Source: Pelargonium nanum
Lineage: Eukaryota; Streptophyta; Magnoliopsida; Geraniales; Geraniaceae
Length of the DNA stretch: 55,752 nt
Assembly: GCA_036897485.1 (NCBI GenBank)
Contig: JAYMTF010000090.1
Coordinates: 1-55,752 of the forward strand
Direction of reading: 5' to 3'
The translations under genes were made by a program, and so were the position numbers. Under the pieces are notes generated by a model. That model was not told where the DNA came from. It saw only the letters and a list, made by a program, of their open reading frames with translations, and made no database searches. This document shows, one piece after another, positions 36,601 to 48,201 of the stretch (its first letter is position 1; every line of letters starts with the position of its first letter).

Positions 36601-37160
36601 CATAGTTTCTTCTTCAATTTGCAATAAATCTTCAAGATTTGACTCTCATTCAATAATGACCTAGATGCTAGACTAAGCTACAGTGAATTTCTGTAAATGA
36701 ACTAAAAACTGGGTTTCACTCGAATTCAGGAAAAGACTGAAACTTTAAATAATCAAAAGCCATGAGAACGAAGCCATACTTGAACTTCTTCAATGGCGGC
36801 ACGGAGCTCAGCAGAATCCTTGACCGATTTGAGATGATTGACCATCCCCCAGACCACCGATAACCGATCCACAATCTTCTCCAGCGGCTCTGCCAGCTTT
36901 TCCCACGACGGCTCCACCGTCCTCTCCAAATCATCCAGATCACTCTCCTACGCAAAATCAACCACAATCCACAAAAGATCAAACAAAGCCCAGATCACCA
37001 TTTACAGCAAAAAAACACAAAATCTCACCAGTTTCTTCAAGAGAGCTCGAATCCCGGGACGAACGTGCTTGGCCTCGACGACATCGAAAGGTGGGAAGTC
37101 GAAATCAGCCAAGAGGGGATTGTTGTCGATGCCCTCGTCGACTGCTGCGGAGGCGGCCAT
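30648..37160 (-). CDS. TOP2: Cytosolic oligopeptidase A / thimet oligopeptidase TOP2 (M3A metallopeptidase)
   Basis: Seventeen exons: 37029-37160, 36780-36947, 36343-36466, 35760-35836, 34799-34942, 34463-34693, 34271-34361, 33697-33818, 33356-33463, 33021-33269, 32277-32422, 32000-32117, 31393-31552, 31242-31273, 30995-31060, 30821-30892, 30648-30734; 2127 nt, 708 aa (Arabidopsis TOP2 about 701). It is a zinc endopeptidase that degrades short peptides, including those released by protein turnover, and binds salicylic acid in Arabidopsis. The active site HEFGH is at 488-492, with the third zinc ligand Glu518 in [24 protein letters not shown] and GGKAPLQVF mark the substrate-binding C-terminus. 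The start [14 protein letters not shown] lacks a transit peptide, pointing to the cytosolic form. The frame stays open upstream to an ATG at 37361 (see findings). Confidence 0.96.
35355..35494 (-). mobile_element. tRNA-derived SINE in TOP2 intron 4
   Basis: On the minus strand, box A (TGGCTCAGTGGTTCAAG) at the right is followed by ACACACACTCCTT and box B (GGTTTGAATCCC, 35430-35441). A conserved body GAGAGCTACC...TTGTGTAGCTCG comes next. This is the better-preserved copy of the element at 1563-1680. At its 3' side (about 35354-35372, plus strand) a second box A-like word ATGGCTCAATGGTTCGAG stands in the opposite orientation. Confidence 0.7.
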
Positions 37161-37816
37161 GGATGGAGCTTGAAATTGCACAAGGGTAGAGAAATAGACT
37201 GGACTTGCGAAGAAGGGAATGGTGAGGACAGATGGAGAAGGAGAGAACAAGGTAGAGACTATTGTAAACAAGTTTTTTAATACGAAAATATTATTGTAAA
37301 TAAATATTATTGTATATTTTTTTTTCGGTCTAATCCGTGATGTTCCTGATGAGGGCCGCAAATTCGCGGTTAATACTTTTAATCCGTTAGCCGTTTTACG
37401 GTGTCACAATTAAAACTTATCATTCTTCTCAAAATGTATTAAACAGAGATCGAACGCAATCGTTTTTTCCACTCACGCAACAACATGTGTAGCAAACGTC
37501 ACTATCCTTGGATAAAATTATTGTATTTTATTTGTGTAAAAAAAAAACATGTATAATTATCTTTAGTGCACACACTTTGTTGCAGACATGTTAAATCAAA
37601 CAATTTATGCGCTTTTGGTTCCTTTTGAAGTCTCGGGTTTAACTGCTTGTATTTCTTCTATTTTTGTCTTTTCACTACTTGTATTTCCTTTTCTTTCTTC
37701 ACCTTCCTTTTTCCATATTACTGTTAGTTCTTAATAAAAAAAAAACTAGCTTTTCTCATACAACCATAACACAATTTAAGTGGTATCAATCTGTGAAAGT
37801 AGTTCAAGCCAACAAT
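37161..37816. other. Divergent promoter region of TOP2 and the F-box gene
   Basis: TOP2 is transcribed leftward and the F-box gene rightward from this interval. It is AT-rich with poly-A/T runs. The open frame entering from TOP2 is discussed in findings. No other gene. Confidence 0.5.
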
Positions 37817-38986
37817 ATGGCAGATTGGTCTGGTGTTCCTCAAGATATTCTATTCTTGATTCTGAAAAAAGTTAATGTAATGGACGACTACATTGCTTTT
37901 GGTGCAGTGTGTGCTTCATGGAGATCCGCAGCCACCATTATGGAGACTTCATTGCTGCAATCAAGAACCCTATGGCTCATGCTCGCTGACAAGAAATACG
38001 TCAAGAAGCTCAGAGAATTCTACGCCCTTTCAAGAAACACGACTCACAAGCTAATGCTCCCACAAGTGAAGGCCAACAAGTGCCTATCATCTCTCGGATG
38101 GTTACTTGTTATAGACAAGAGATGGAACATGAAGCTGTTGCACCCGTTCTCGCGAGCTCAAATCGCTCTTCCAAGCATCAACACCTTCCAAGACCTCGAG
38201 CGCGCTTGGATCTACAACATGTACGTTAACTTTGTTTCCAAGTTTGTGCTGTCCGCGAACCCGTCTTGCGCGCAGGACTATACTGTTATGGTTCTCCACG
38301 GACGTCACAGAAAGATGGCCTTTTGGAGGCCAGGAGATGGTTCTTGGACGACAGTTGAGGAATGGAACAACTACACTGATGATGATTGGAAACATGTTCC
38401 ATTCATGGATATAATTTGTTATATGGGAAAGTTTTACGCTTTGGACAATTGTGCTAGGCTTGTGGTTTGTGATCCCAATCCGACCAAAAAGCCTACATTA
38501 GTTGCAACCATGCCGGAAGACCTTATTCCTTATATTACGAAGCTATATCTCGTCGAGTGCTCGGGAAAACTATTGGTGGTTTCCCGCGAGTATGAGGAAC
38601 CAGAAGATGATGATTATGAATATGACGAAGATAAAGACGAGTATGTGAGTAAGATTAGGCACAAAGACGAAGACGTATACGCGCGAACAGTCGGGTTTTG
38701 AGTTTTAGAGGTGAATTTGAGGGATGGGGAGTGGAGAGAGGTGAGTAGCTTGGGAAGGAAAGCTATGTTGGGTTACAATTCTTCCTTTTCAGTGGATGCC
38801 ACCAAAGTTGCTGGATGCAAACCTAATTGCATATACTTCACAGATGATAATGCCTTGCCTTATAATGGAGGAGGTAGAGACATGGGTGTTTATAATTTGC
38901 AGGACAAGACCATAGAGCCACACTATAGTGGTAAATCTTATAATTTTGTTACTCCTCCCATGTGGATTGAACCTAGTTTAATGTAA
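37817..38986 (+). pseudogene. F-box/DUF295 (SKIP23-like) gene with one in-frame stop
   Basis: This is a single-exon reading frame. Residues 1-45 are an F-box (WSGVPQDILFLILKKV...AFGAVCASWRS); such proteins recruit substrates to SCF ubiquitin ligases. Then comes a DUF295-type beta-propeller part: LGWLLVIDKRWNMKLLHPFSRAQIALP in two blocks, MAFWRPGDGSWT, GKFYALDN, YLVECSGKLLVV. The frame is cut by TGA at 38699-38701 after 294 codons. It then continues without shift for 95 more codons, with conserved DUF295 sequence (DGEWREVSSLG, KPNCIYFTDDN, MGVYNLQDKTIEP), to a normal stop at 38986. So the full-length product would be 389 codons. It is a recent nonsense mutation, or an expressed allele lacking its last quarter. 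An upstream in-frame ATG at 37664 only adds hydrophobic leader-like sequence and was not used. Confidence 0.85.
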
Positions 38987-39805
38987 TTGTCCTTTTCTTT
39001 ACAATCGATACTAGCTCATTACTATTAGTATAGAACCCTCACTTTAAGAGATAAATTGAAGGAAAACATGACACTCGTTTTAAAATAGAAAGAATATTGT
39101 TAAGCTCTAAAAGTTCAAACATTTTGCTGAGGTTGTATGTATATTCACAGTTGGTTTGAGAATTCACACACCAATTTGAAAAGGAAATTAAAGGAAGTGA
39201 ATTTGGCTTTTCAAAGCCTCATATTAATATGTATGAATATACATTAAATAAAATTCACATTAAGATTGGCTGGATCAAGATGGATATTACAAACAACAGC
39301 TTTAATTTGACATCATTGTGATACTTACTGCCCACAAGTACTCTCATTTCAGTGTCCTCTGTCAGCCACCCAGTAAAGTTTATTCTGTATCTGCTTCCAG
39401 TGTCTGTACCAAGAGCAAAGCTTAAGTTAAACATCCAGAAAATGCAATAAAAAGGCTATGTTGTTTGCCAGATACCATACTGTCCGATAGAGCTGGAAAT
39501 TCATGCGTTTGTGATAGTCGTGTTTGTGTCGTGTTGAAGATTGATTGTGTTGCATGACCCGAGCACGACACGTTTAACACGACAACTACAAATAATTAAT
39601 CACGTGCTTGCGTGTTTCGGAGGCCCAACACGAACACAACACGATTACTAAAAGTGTTGGGTTCATTAACTCGAACCCGACACGATTACAATATGTGTGA
39701 TGTAGTGTTCGTGTTGCGATACGAAATGCCAGCTCTATTGTCAAGGATAAGATTAGAAATTAGTAAATCAGTGTGGCATTTACCTAGAGCAACGAAATTT
39801 GCTCC
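38987..39805. other. Intergenic between F-box gene and SHM1
   Basis: No coding frame is credible. It contains the inverted-repeat element at 39487-39738 and presumably the SHM1 3' UTR near 39790. Confidence 0.5.
39487..39738. mobile_element. 252-bp inverted-repeat element rich in CGTGTT/AACACG
   Basis: The left end ATAGAGCTGGAAATTC is matched by the right end read inversely, ATAGAGCTGGCATTTC. The interior is packed with CGTGTT and AACACG words on both strands. No coding capacity and no clear target duplication. Related degenerate stretches lie at about 22790-22870, 30060-30260, 45466-45760, 50094-50360 and 52480-52850. Confidence 0.6.
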
Positions 39806-42800
39806 TCAGTTCTTGTACTTCATGGTTTCTTTCTCAAACCCAATTGTTGGGAATTGTTTTGCGTACTCTTCAACATCATGACGAAGCTTTGCGAGCTCAG
39901 ATTGGAAGCTTGGAGAATCCATGGTGGCAACAAAGTCCTTCAACTTTGTTCCTGAATTTCAAAACATATGAGCACGTCAATGACACTAGCTATTCAGACA
40001 CTGAGGCTCTTCATATCATCTTCACAGCAAACAATAAATAGAAAATTTTGAACCATCATATATAGAAGATATAGGAACCTTTGGTCGCAGCCTTAATCTT
40101 CAGAGACAACTTGACAGCAGCGTCAAAGAAGAATGCTACTTTGGCAAAATCCACCTCAATAAATCCCCTAGAGGTAAGAGCTGGGGTTCCTGGAAAGCAA
40201 AGAGAATTTTGTCGGAAAAGTTTATGTAATATCATAAACATATATGCAACTCGATGAGTGAAAAGTACTTACCCATTCTGATACCACCAGGAACCATTGC
40301 AGACACATCACCTGGAACGGTGTTTTTGTTGGCTGCAATGTGAACAGCTTCCAGTACCTTTTCAACTCTGGATCCATCAATACCCTGTAAAACAAAAATT
40401 ACAAAAAAATATGAATTTGCCATGTGTTGTTTAGTTGGACAAAAAGGCTGGGTTTTTGTTGTTGATTTTTCCTATGTTTTATGATATATACCGTATCAAA
40501 AAGGTCTAAATAAATGTCATAGCAGTCGGAAAATAAAATTATTTGTTACCTTAGGCTTCAAATTCACCAACACTAAATGGTTATCTGTCCCGCCAGAGAC
40601 AAGTTCATAGCCGTCCTTGGCCAGAGTCTGCAAAATGGTTATAAAGTTTAGTAACTAAAACAGTAGAGATATCTATCAAACAATCTATGCAGATGATAGA
40701 CCTCATATTTGTTATAAAAAGATAAAAGAAGAAGAATTACTTGAAGAAAGATAATGTTTCAATAAAACATGCTGGTATGTTTAGTAAATATAATACCTCT
40801 GCAAATTTTGCGCAATTACTGAGAACCTGCTCTTGATATGCTCTGTACTCTGCTGTTGTAGCCTGCATTAATTTAATACAAAACTAAGAACGGCGTTTTT
40901 GAATGAATTTAAATGTTTTAAAGTGCAATGCCATGACGACTCTGGATTTTCAAGTAAAGCAAAAGTAAGAAGAGAAAGGCATCTTTTGTCCCATTAAGAT
41001 ATAGATTACACTGGGTACTATACTACTATTTATGATGACAATTAGTTATACAGTGAGTCACTTCAAAGTCATGTGTTTCTTCATCGAGAGTCTATGAGGG
41101 TGAGTCGAAGCTTCAAGAACACCTAAAAGAGTGTCATTTGTATTGCATAGTCATAAACAAACAATTATTAACTAAACCTAAGACATACTGAGATGTCAAC
41201 CTAACATACAAGGCAACTAAAACAGAATCTTTGACATAAAGGAAATGCAAAGACTGATGCACCATTAGATTGATAGCATACCTGTTTCAAAGCAACAGCT
41301 AAACCAGTAATTGTGTGGTTGTGTGGGCCACCTTGAAGTCCAGGAAAGACTGCCTGATTGATTTTGTCTTCATAGTCGTACAACACCTTCAAGAAAACTA
41401 GCTATTGTAAATAATTGTTCGAGCTCGAATAGCTGAACATAACAATCTAGATGGTTTTCCAAACAAAAAGAAAAAAGAAACTCTTGCTTCAACCTACCTC
41501 CTTTCCTTGTTTGTTGATCTCTTTTACCCCTTTCCTGAAGAAAATCATGGCTCCACGTGGCCCACGAAGTGACTTGTGAGTTGTAGTGGTTACTACATCA
41601 GCATAGTCAAACGGCGATGGGATGACACCAGCAGCAACCAACCCACTGATGTGTGCCATATCAGCTAACATAATAGCTTTTTGTTTGTCGCAGACCTGTT
41701 GCATAATTAAAATGTCAAACGACAAAGCTCCAAGAATACAAAAATCTGGTGTATATCCTGAAATGAATATCTTAAATCAAAAAATGAAATTACCTTGCGA
41801 ATGCGATCATAATCATACAGACGTGCATAAGCACTGGCACCTGCAACTATCAACTTTGGCCTGAAGAGAGTTGCACTTTTCTCCATCTGTTGTCAATAGT
41901 TAACTAGTCAGACAAATTTTCTACCCCATAAAATGGAAGAATGAACGTAAACATATAATTTACTCAGATGAGTTGAAACAATATGATGTGTAATCTTGCA
42001 ACTTATAATTATACAATATTGATGTTTACAAAGAATCAGGGAGTTCAAACAACATTCTAACATCCCCCATGAATCTCTTACTTACATAGCCATTCTACAT
42101 TTTACACTAGCAAATATAAAAGAGTCAACATGCTTCTCCAAAGGGCACATCAAATCAAAATTTAAGTATACTCTACGTCCAAAGGGCACATCAAATCAAA
42201 ATTTAAGTATACTCTACGTGCCTGAATAGTGGTAGTTCAGCTTTATAGAAGTCTCTTTATTTTTTTAACAAACTTCATCTTTCTATGTAGACTAACCTTA
42301 CAAAACCACAAATATATCAAACTGCAAATATATCAAATATACCATTGTAATAAATAAACAAACTGCAAATCTACCTGGTCATAGTCGATGTAGCCAGTGC
42401 TCTCATCCAATCTGTATGGCATTGTCTCAAAAAATATAGAGACTGCAGAAATCTTTTTGGTGTCAGTCTGCAAACACAAAAATAAATTATGAAACTGCTA
42501 TTTCATCTACAAACACGATAAGAAACTAATGAGCAAAATTCCGTCAAAGTCTAATAATTGTTAGGAAGCCATATAAGTAATAAGATAATTTAATAAACCA
42601 GGAAATAATATAGAAATTAGAAGTACCTGGTAACCATGAGAAAGATGTCCACCATGAGGAAGATCAAGAGCCATAATTCTCTCATGAGGCTTTAACAGTG
42701 CAGTATAGACTTGGAAATTAGCTGGAGACCCAGACAGAGACTGCACATTGACTGTTACATAAAAAGTATTGATGAATTCAGAAAAGCAAGTAATAATCAC

Positions 42801-44084
42801 ACACTATAGTGTATTAGATAAATATGTATACCACTAGCGAACTCAACGCCATTTACTTTAATATCTAACTAAATAATGACGTATTATGCATATGATATGG
42901 CCTAAAACAATGTTTAGATGTACACAAATGTCATCTTGCTGGTTACATGGCACCTACCTCCCCATTTTGCAGGATCCAACCGGAAAGCTTCCAGAGCACG
43001 CTTCTGACATAAGGTTTCAGCCATGTCAATGTACCTGAAAGATCAAAGTTTCACTTGTTCTAATCAAAATCAACCAGGAAACTAATTATTCTAGTATAAA
43101 GTTATTAACTACACCGATATAGTATAAACTAAATTTACAGAAACCGTAATAGTCATGACCAAGAAATTGAGAGTGCATCACATACTCATTTCCTCCATAG
43201 TATCTAGCTCCGGGGTATCCCTCACTGTACTTGTTGGTCATGACAGACCCAACCGCTTGCATTACAGAGACAGATGTGAAATTCTCAGATGGAATGAGTT
43301 CAAGTCCCTATATACAAACAAACTCCATATTAAGTCTATAACCAGAAAAACTAGTCAATAAATAGCAAAAAATTCTCTAAAAAAACATGAATTCCTCTTG
43401 ATGTTTGTTCCAAAAACATCAAAACACTCAGTCTGAAAGAGAAATAACCACAAACTAAACTTACAGATACATTTAGCTACATACAAGACACAAATTGAAT
43501 CATAGTCGATTCAGCAATTAGAGCAAAAAATTCAAATTCAAATTCAAATTCCAAATCCAAACCTTCCACTGTCTAGCCTTTTCATGCTCAATAATGTCAG
43601 CAATCTCCGGATCAACAACCTCTAGCGGAGCATTGAGCTGCTTCGGCCACTGTAAGTGCAAGGTAACAACAACTATAGTGAGTACAAAATTACCAAAACC
43701 AGAACCAAAATTCAAATTCGAGAGACAGAGAATCCGCTTACTGTAACACCGCCTTTCTCCTCCACAGCTTCGTTCGGCAAAGACGACTGAGAATCGAAGT
43801 TCCAAATCCAAACAAAAACGAATCAGTAATGAAAACAAACAGATCTTAACGTCACAGAAGCATTAAAACATTTAGAATCTAAATTTTCTCTTTGTTTCTC
43901 GGGAAAAGTAACGAGAATCCTCCAGAAAACGCTGCAACAAGAAAGCAACAACACTTAAATTTCACAAAACCAAAGAGAAAAGAGACGGAACCACCATGTA
44001 GTGGAGAGCACCGCCATTGAAGAGAGGTCGAATCGGCTTCTCGACCGAGGACGAGAGCCTGCGAAGCGCCAATGCCATAGCCAT
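39806..44084 (-). CDS. SHM1: Serine hydroxymethyltransferase, mitochondrial (SHM1)
   Basis: Fifteen exons: 43995-44084, 43742-43786, 43563-43649, 43186-43307, 42958-43034, 42627-42751, 42375-42467, 41794-41886, 41498-41695, 41282-41386, 40797-40862, 40550-40627, 40273-40384, 40079-40189, 39806-39951; 1548 nt, 515 aa (Arabidopsis SHM1 517). It is a PLP enzyme that converts glycine plus methylene-THF to serine in leaf mitochondria, the partner of glycine decarboxylase in photorespiration. The N-terminus [20 protein letters not shown] is an Arg/Ser-rich mitochondrial presequence. Core motifs: [34 protein letters not shown], and [15 protein letters not shown] with the PLP Lys at 285. Its flanking MADS gene and the At4g37920 homolog match the Arabidopsis AT4G37930 neighbourhood. 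The leader is CT/GA-rich. Confidence 0.97.
42138..42219. repeat. Perfect 41-bp tandem duplication in SHM1 intron 7
   Basis: Two adjacent copies of a 41-bp unit beginning CCAAAGGGCACATC and ending CTCTACGT are identical base for base. Perfect identity suggests a recent duplication, or an assembly artefact. Confidence 0.9.
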
Positions 44085-45337
44085 TTCTCTCTCTCTCTCT
44101 CACTCTCTGCTCTGCTCTTCTGTGTTGTGTGTGGCTCTTCTGTGGACTCTGGTTATGGGTGAGTTTTTGGTGGTTGCAGAGAATCTCTGGTTTCTGTGTC
44201 CTAGTCACTAACCATGGCCCACCAAATAACATACTGACACTTGGCATTGTGGCATTGTTTCTGTGCTGACCATTTGGATGGGAAGTATGGTACGAGCTAC
44301 GCGTGGTAGCATCAGAGGAGAAGAGAAAGACCAGATAGCTGTAGTAGCTCTCCACCGTGTGATTTGTACAATTGTGGCCGTTGGATTGTTAGAGATTCGT
44401 AATTTTGGTATGGTGTAGTTGTATGTGAGTAATGTTAACAACTGAGTACGTGGAGGAAGTGTATTGATTTGGCATCTTTGTTTACCATCAATTTTAGATC
44501 ATAGCATTCATTTAAAGTACTAAGTAATCAAAATCTTTCAGGTCGAGGCGTTAAACTATTTTTTCACTGGACGATGTTAAGGATGTACCATATAACAACA
44601 TAGTCCACCAGTCGATAATGGTTTATTTATAAGCAAGCGTATCAATCAAGATTGAAACCAGAGAACTATGAAGGAGCAAACACCTTAAATCAATTGCTCT
44701 AATGTTAATGGTTATTAATGGGTTTTTAAATTGCATATCACTAGTCTAAATGATTTAGTTACATGATGGAAGGGTTCCAACTCCAAGTAAATAGGATAAA
44801 TAGTGCAAGAAGAGATATCAACCCCACAAAAGAACATTTTTTTTTTTGTGGTGGGGTTAAGAGAAAGATGCCACCAAAACCAGCCATGAATGGCCTATCC
44901 AAACACCTCATTTTGCAGCCACAAAGAGACTCCAAAAGATAAAAGAGGATAGGATCATGTAATGGGTTTGTGAGACAAGTGATGCCACCAAAGCCTCTAT
45001 CACCAACCAATGTGTCCCTATCACAAATTCACAATCTTGGAATTAGAGAGCTCCTCTTTTAAGGCCTTATGTCAAAAGCCCAAAGTAGGTCATGACTCAT
45101 GATTGGCTCATATCAATTATAATGGACTAGTGTGGATGGGCTGTTGAGAAGCCCAAAACACATTGAAAATGGGCTATTGGATTGGTGGGCCCAAAGTGGG
45201 TCATGACTTATGATTGGGGATATTTGGGTTGGTAGACAAATGGGATGGGATGGGTTGGGTTTGATGGTTCTTATATATTGGGCTGTGAAAAAGCCCAAAA
45301 GACTACTGAAAATGGGCTGAGAAAAACAAAAGGAAAT
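44085..45337. other. SHM1 promoter and intergenic with a diverged tandem duplication
   Basis: 44085-44125 is a (CT)n/(GA)n-rich stretch in the SHM1 leader. Bases 45078-45188 and 45189-45320 are two diverged copies of a unit. Each starts GCCCAAAGT.GGTCATGACT.ATGATTGG and ends AGCCCAAAA...GAAAATGGGCT. Several TGGGCY (site II) motifs come with them. No protein gene seen. Confidence 0.55.
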
Positions 45338-45361
45338 CGCTAGAAGGAGGGCTTGAACCTC

Positions 45362-45394
<33 letters not shown>

Positions 45395-45411
45395 AACTGA
45401 GCTATTCCAGC
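45338..45411 (-). tRNA. tRNA-Asn (GUU)
   Basis: This is a 74-nt cloverleaf on the minus strand. The acceptor stem GCTGGAA pairs with TTCTAGC (one G-T), with discriminator G. The D-arm is TAGCTCAGTTGGTTAGAGC. The anticodon loop is CTGTTAA, with anticodon GTT. The T-arm is GGAGG-TTCAAGC-CCTCC. There is no intron and no encoded CCA, as expected for a nuclear plant tRNA. Confidence 0.95.
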
Positions 45412-48201
45412 TTGTTGGTTAAAGCTTGGCTTAAACTATTTATAAATTATTTTTCAATTACTAGGATTAGAGTTGCCAATTCATACATGCTTGTCATGTT
45501 GATGGTTGACTATGTATTGTATAATCCAACACAAACACAACACACGCAGTGTTGAAAATAAAAATGGTAAGCTTATTAACATAAAACATGACATGTTTAA
45601 CACAGTAATTAACTAAATGGGTTGTGTTACACGAAAAATTAAAAACATATCTAATTGGTTGTATTGACGCAAAACTTCGTCAACATGACCCCTCGTGTTT
45701 TGCAAGATAGAACCAACATATTTGTGCATAATGTGTAGTGCGTCATGCATGCCACACTTCTAATGTGCAAGCTGAATAAGAGAGACAAGTCTGATAGCAC
45801 AAATTTAGACGTGCACCAGAGAACTTAAGTCGGGAGTATCACTTAAAAGACATTCCCGGTTCATTACATATATAAAACAATTGTTTTCCTAATAAAACTC
45901 ATTCAGTACATTGCATGGGACACAAGAACATGATGGAACACACACAGCTGCAAGTGCATGCACTGCACAACTCTGAGCAGAAACAACAACACATTGATCA
46001 TCGATTCGATTCCACCTCCTTTTCTTGAACTGTCTTGTTCCTTCAAGCTCGAACAATGGAGTCTCATAATTCAAAAACTTGTGAACAGTTCTAAATCCAA
46101 GTACGTACGAGAAAAATAATGTGCAAGAGCCAAGAGGTTCCGATAATGCTTCAAGCCCTGAACCGCTAGTTCAAAAACCAACAGGTGATGTCAAAAAGGA
46201 ATCTGAGAAGAGTTCAAGCAGGAAACGATAGACAAAGAGATGCAACAAGAGACACCGAATCCCAGAAGGTTGAATGTTTGTATGTGACAGTAGTGTCTGG
46301 TCGTTTCTTTAATCTTACAAAAATAGGCAAGAAACGACACTTAACAAGTCCCCACAAGTTTCTTGGTGGAAGTGGCTAGCTAGCTACAATTAGGTTTGGT
46401 TTAGTTGTACCGGAATCACATGCTTAATTGTTTTCATAGGGTGAAGAGGGTTTGGTATAAGTTGTAATTGTGGATGGAATATTTTTCTTGTTGAAACTTA
46501 TGATCGATAACTTTTAATTTTCAGGATAACGATTTTTTTTTTATGTGAAATCGTGCATAACAGTGAGAGAAAGTAGTAAAACGTTGGATTCAAATAAAAA
46601 TATTCGAATAACCATCAGGGATTAGGTCAAATTTGATTACTACAAGACATACGGTTTTAGGAGACGACTAAAATTTTACTCCCGTTAGCTTATCTTGAAA
46701 GACGGCCAAGCTCCCCCTATCTTTCTTTCTTTCTTTTTTTTAGCTCCCCTGCTATCTTGAACTGGGAGTCTAAATGAAATCGTCGTCTCTCATAACCATT
46801 TTTTTTGTAGTGGACGACAAGATCGATCGTTATATTCATTACATGAGAAAACACATACATGAACTCATAAGTATCAATCTGCCTCTTACTTTTCATTAAC
46901 AGTCATTCTTTGACATGCGAAATTAAACCTCGTTTCATTTGAGAAAATAAAAATGTACAAACAGAATGTTAATTGCCAGTTCTGCAATCTAGCGCCTAGA
47001 CATCAACCAACAATATCAAGTGAACTACGTTAATATTGTTAGATAACCGATTCAACTAATAGTTTCATCCTTATTTTTTATTAGTTCATTTTTTTTTAAA
47101 AAAAAAAAAAGTAAGTTCAACCTTTTTTTATTTTCCAATAGTCTCATTGTTAATCTTATCCCAATATCAAAACCACACATCCACCTAAACATTAATTCTC
47201 ATCTTAGCTACTTCCATTATTTGTCGTTGCAGCTTTTTTTTGGAGCCAAGGCTCAGTGCCATATAAGAAAACGTTAATCTTTTCGTGAAAAATATACAAA
47301 ATTTTACAGATAGGAATAAGAATATAAATTAACGACATAAGGTTACAAAATAACAAGACAATCTCATATTCTTTGTCAAAATTACAGCTAAGCAGCTACT
47401 CAACTGATGAAGATTCTCTCATTACAGGATCTGTGTCAGAGAAAATTTACGATTCTTTCTACACCAAATTGTATTTTTATAATTATAAAGAGAAACTATA
47501 ATTATTCAATTAATCAGAAGTTAATGCTATATAGTTTAATCATTGATTGAGGTATAATAATTAACAACTCAAATCTTGTACCTTATACCAAAGGCTTGAT
47601 AGTAATTAACAACTTCATGTTAACCACCAAAGGTTGGGCAAACAAAAAAAAATGCATAAAAAAATGGATTGCATAGAATTTTCAGGACCGAATTAAATAT
47701 ACCTACTTTAATTTTGAAAAATAAAAATGGTTTCAAAATTAAGAAAATACAGAAACAACGCTAATTAATTGGAGTTAAGAAGAATAACAAATTATATATA
47801 TTACACTATTAAAAGTCGGTCTGAACTGAATTTATCTCAAGATTAATTTTACCGGACTAAATCCATTATGTTTGGATCTGAGCACGATGCGATTAAGTCC
47901 AAACCCAATTATGCATAGTTGAAATATATACTATCAGTCCAAATAAATACTTTGATGCTCATTAACACACATGCTAATTAAGTTAATTGTATTAGCAAAA
48001 ATAAATAAAAATAAATAAAACCTGGTATTGTGGGATGAGAGGCCCACAGGATTGGTGCAAAAGGATAAGCATTTTTCTGAAGTTGATACCTTTTGTCACA
48101 ATATAAGGGAAATACATGACCCTCCCTCCTCATCACTTGCATTATTGCTCAAACACATTTGGTCCCTATCCACCATAATTGCACAACCCAAACACAACCA
48201 C
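45412..48201. other. Intergenic, transposon remnants, no gene seen
   Basis: About 45466-45760 opens with TAGAGTTGCCAATTC and is rich in AACACA/CGTGTT words, a degenerate member of the 39487 family. A CACTA-type remnant lies at 46638-46812. Small ORFs near 45889-46380 have no recognisable product. Confidence 0.5.
46638..46812. mobile_element. CACTA-type non-autonomous element
   Basis: Read inward, the right end is CACTACAAAAAAAATGGTTA and the left end TACTACAAGACATACGGTTT. Subterminal GAGACGAC words follow at both ends. CACTACAA is the terminal signature of CACTA (En/Spm) elements. The flanking trinucleotides are GAT and GAC, one mismatch from the expected 3-bp duplication. 175 bp, non-coding. 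Confidence 0.6.

Noticed and set aside
37664..37816. 51-codon extension before the F-box
   Set aside because: Hydrophobic and A/T-driven; F-box proteins of this family start a few residues before the F-box, as at 37817.
38701..38715. Separate gene starting after the F-box stop
   Set aside because: No ATG begins it, the frame is the same, and the content is the normal C-terminus of the upstream gene.
43879..44355. 158-aa minus-strand ORF over the SHM1 start
   Set aside because: Runs through SHM1 exon 1 in a wrong frame and into the CT-rich leader; composition is not protein-like.
45889..46380. Extra C-terminal exon of the MADS gene
   Set aside because: The clade-typical C-terminus is fully encoded at 49963-50091 with its own stop.
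48028..48201. 58-codon N-terminal extension of the Ser-rich protein
   Set aside because: The upstream part looks like 5' leader and lacks the basic character of the rest; ATG 48202 is the better start.
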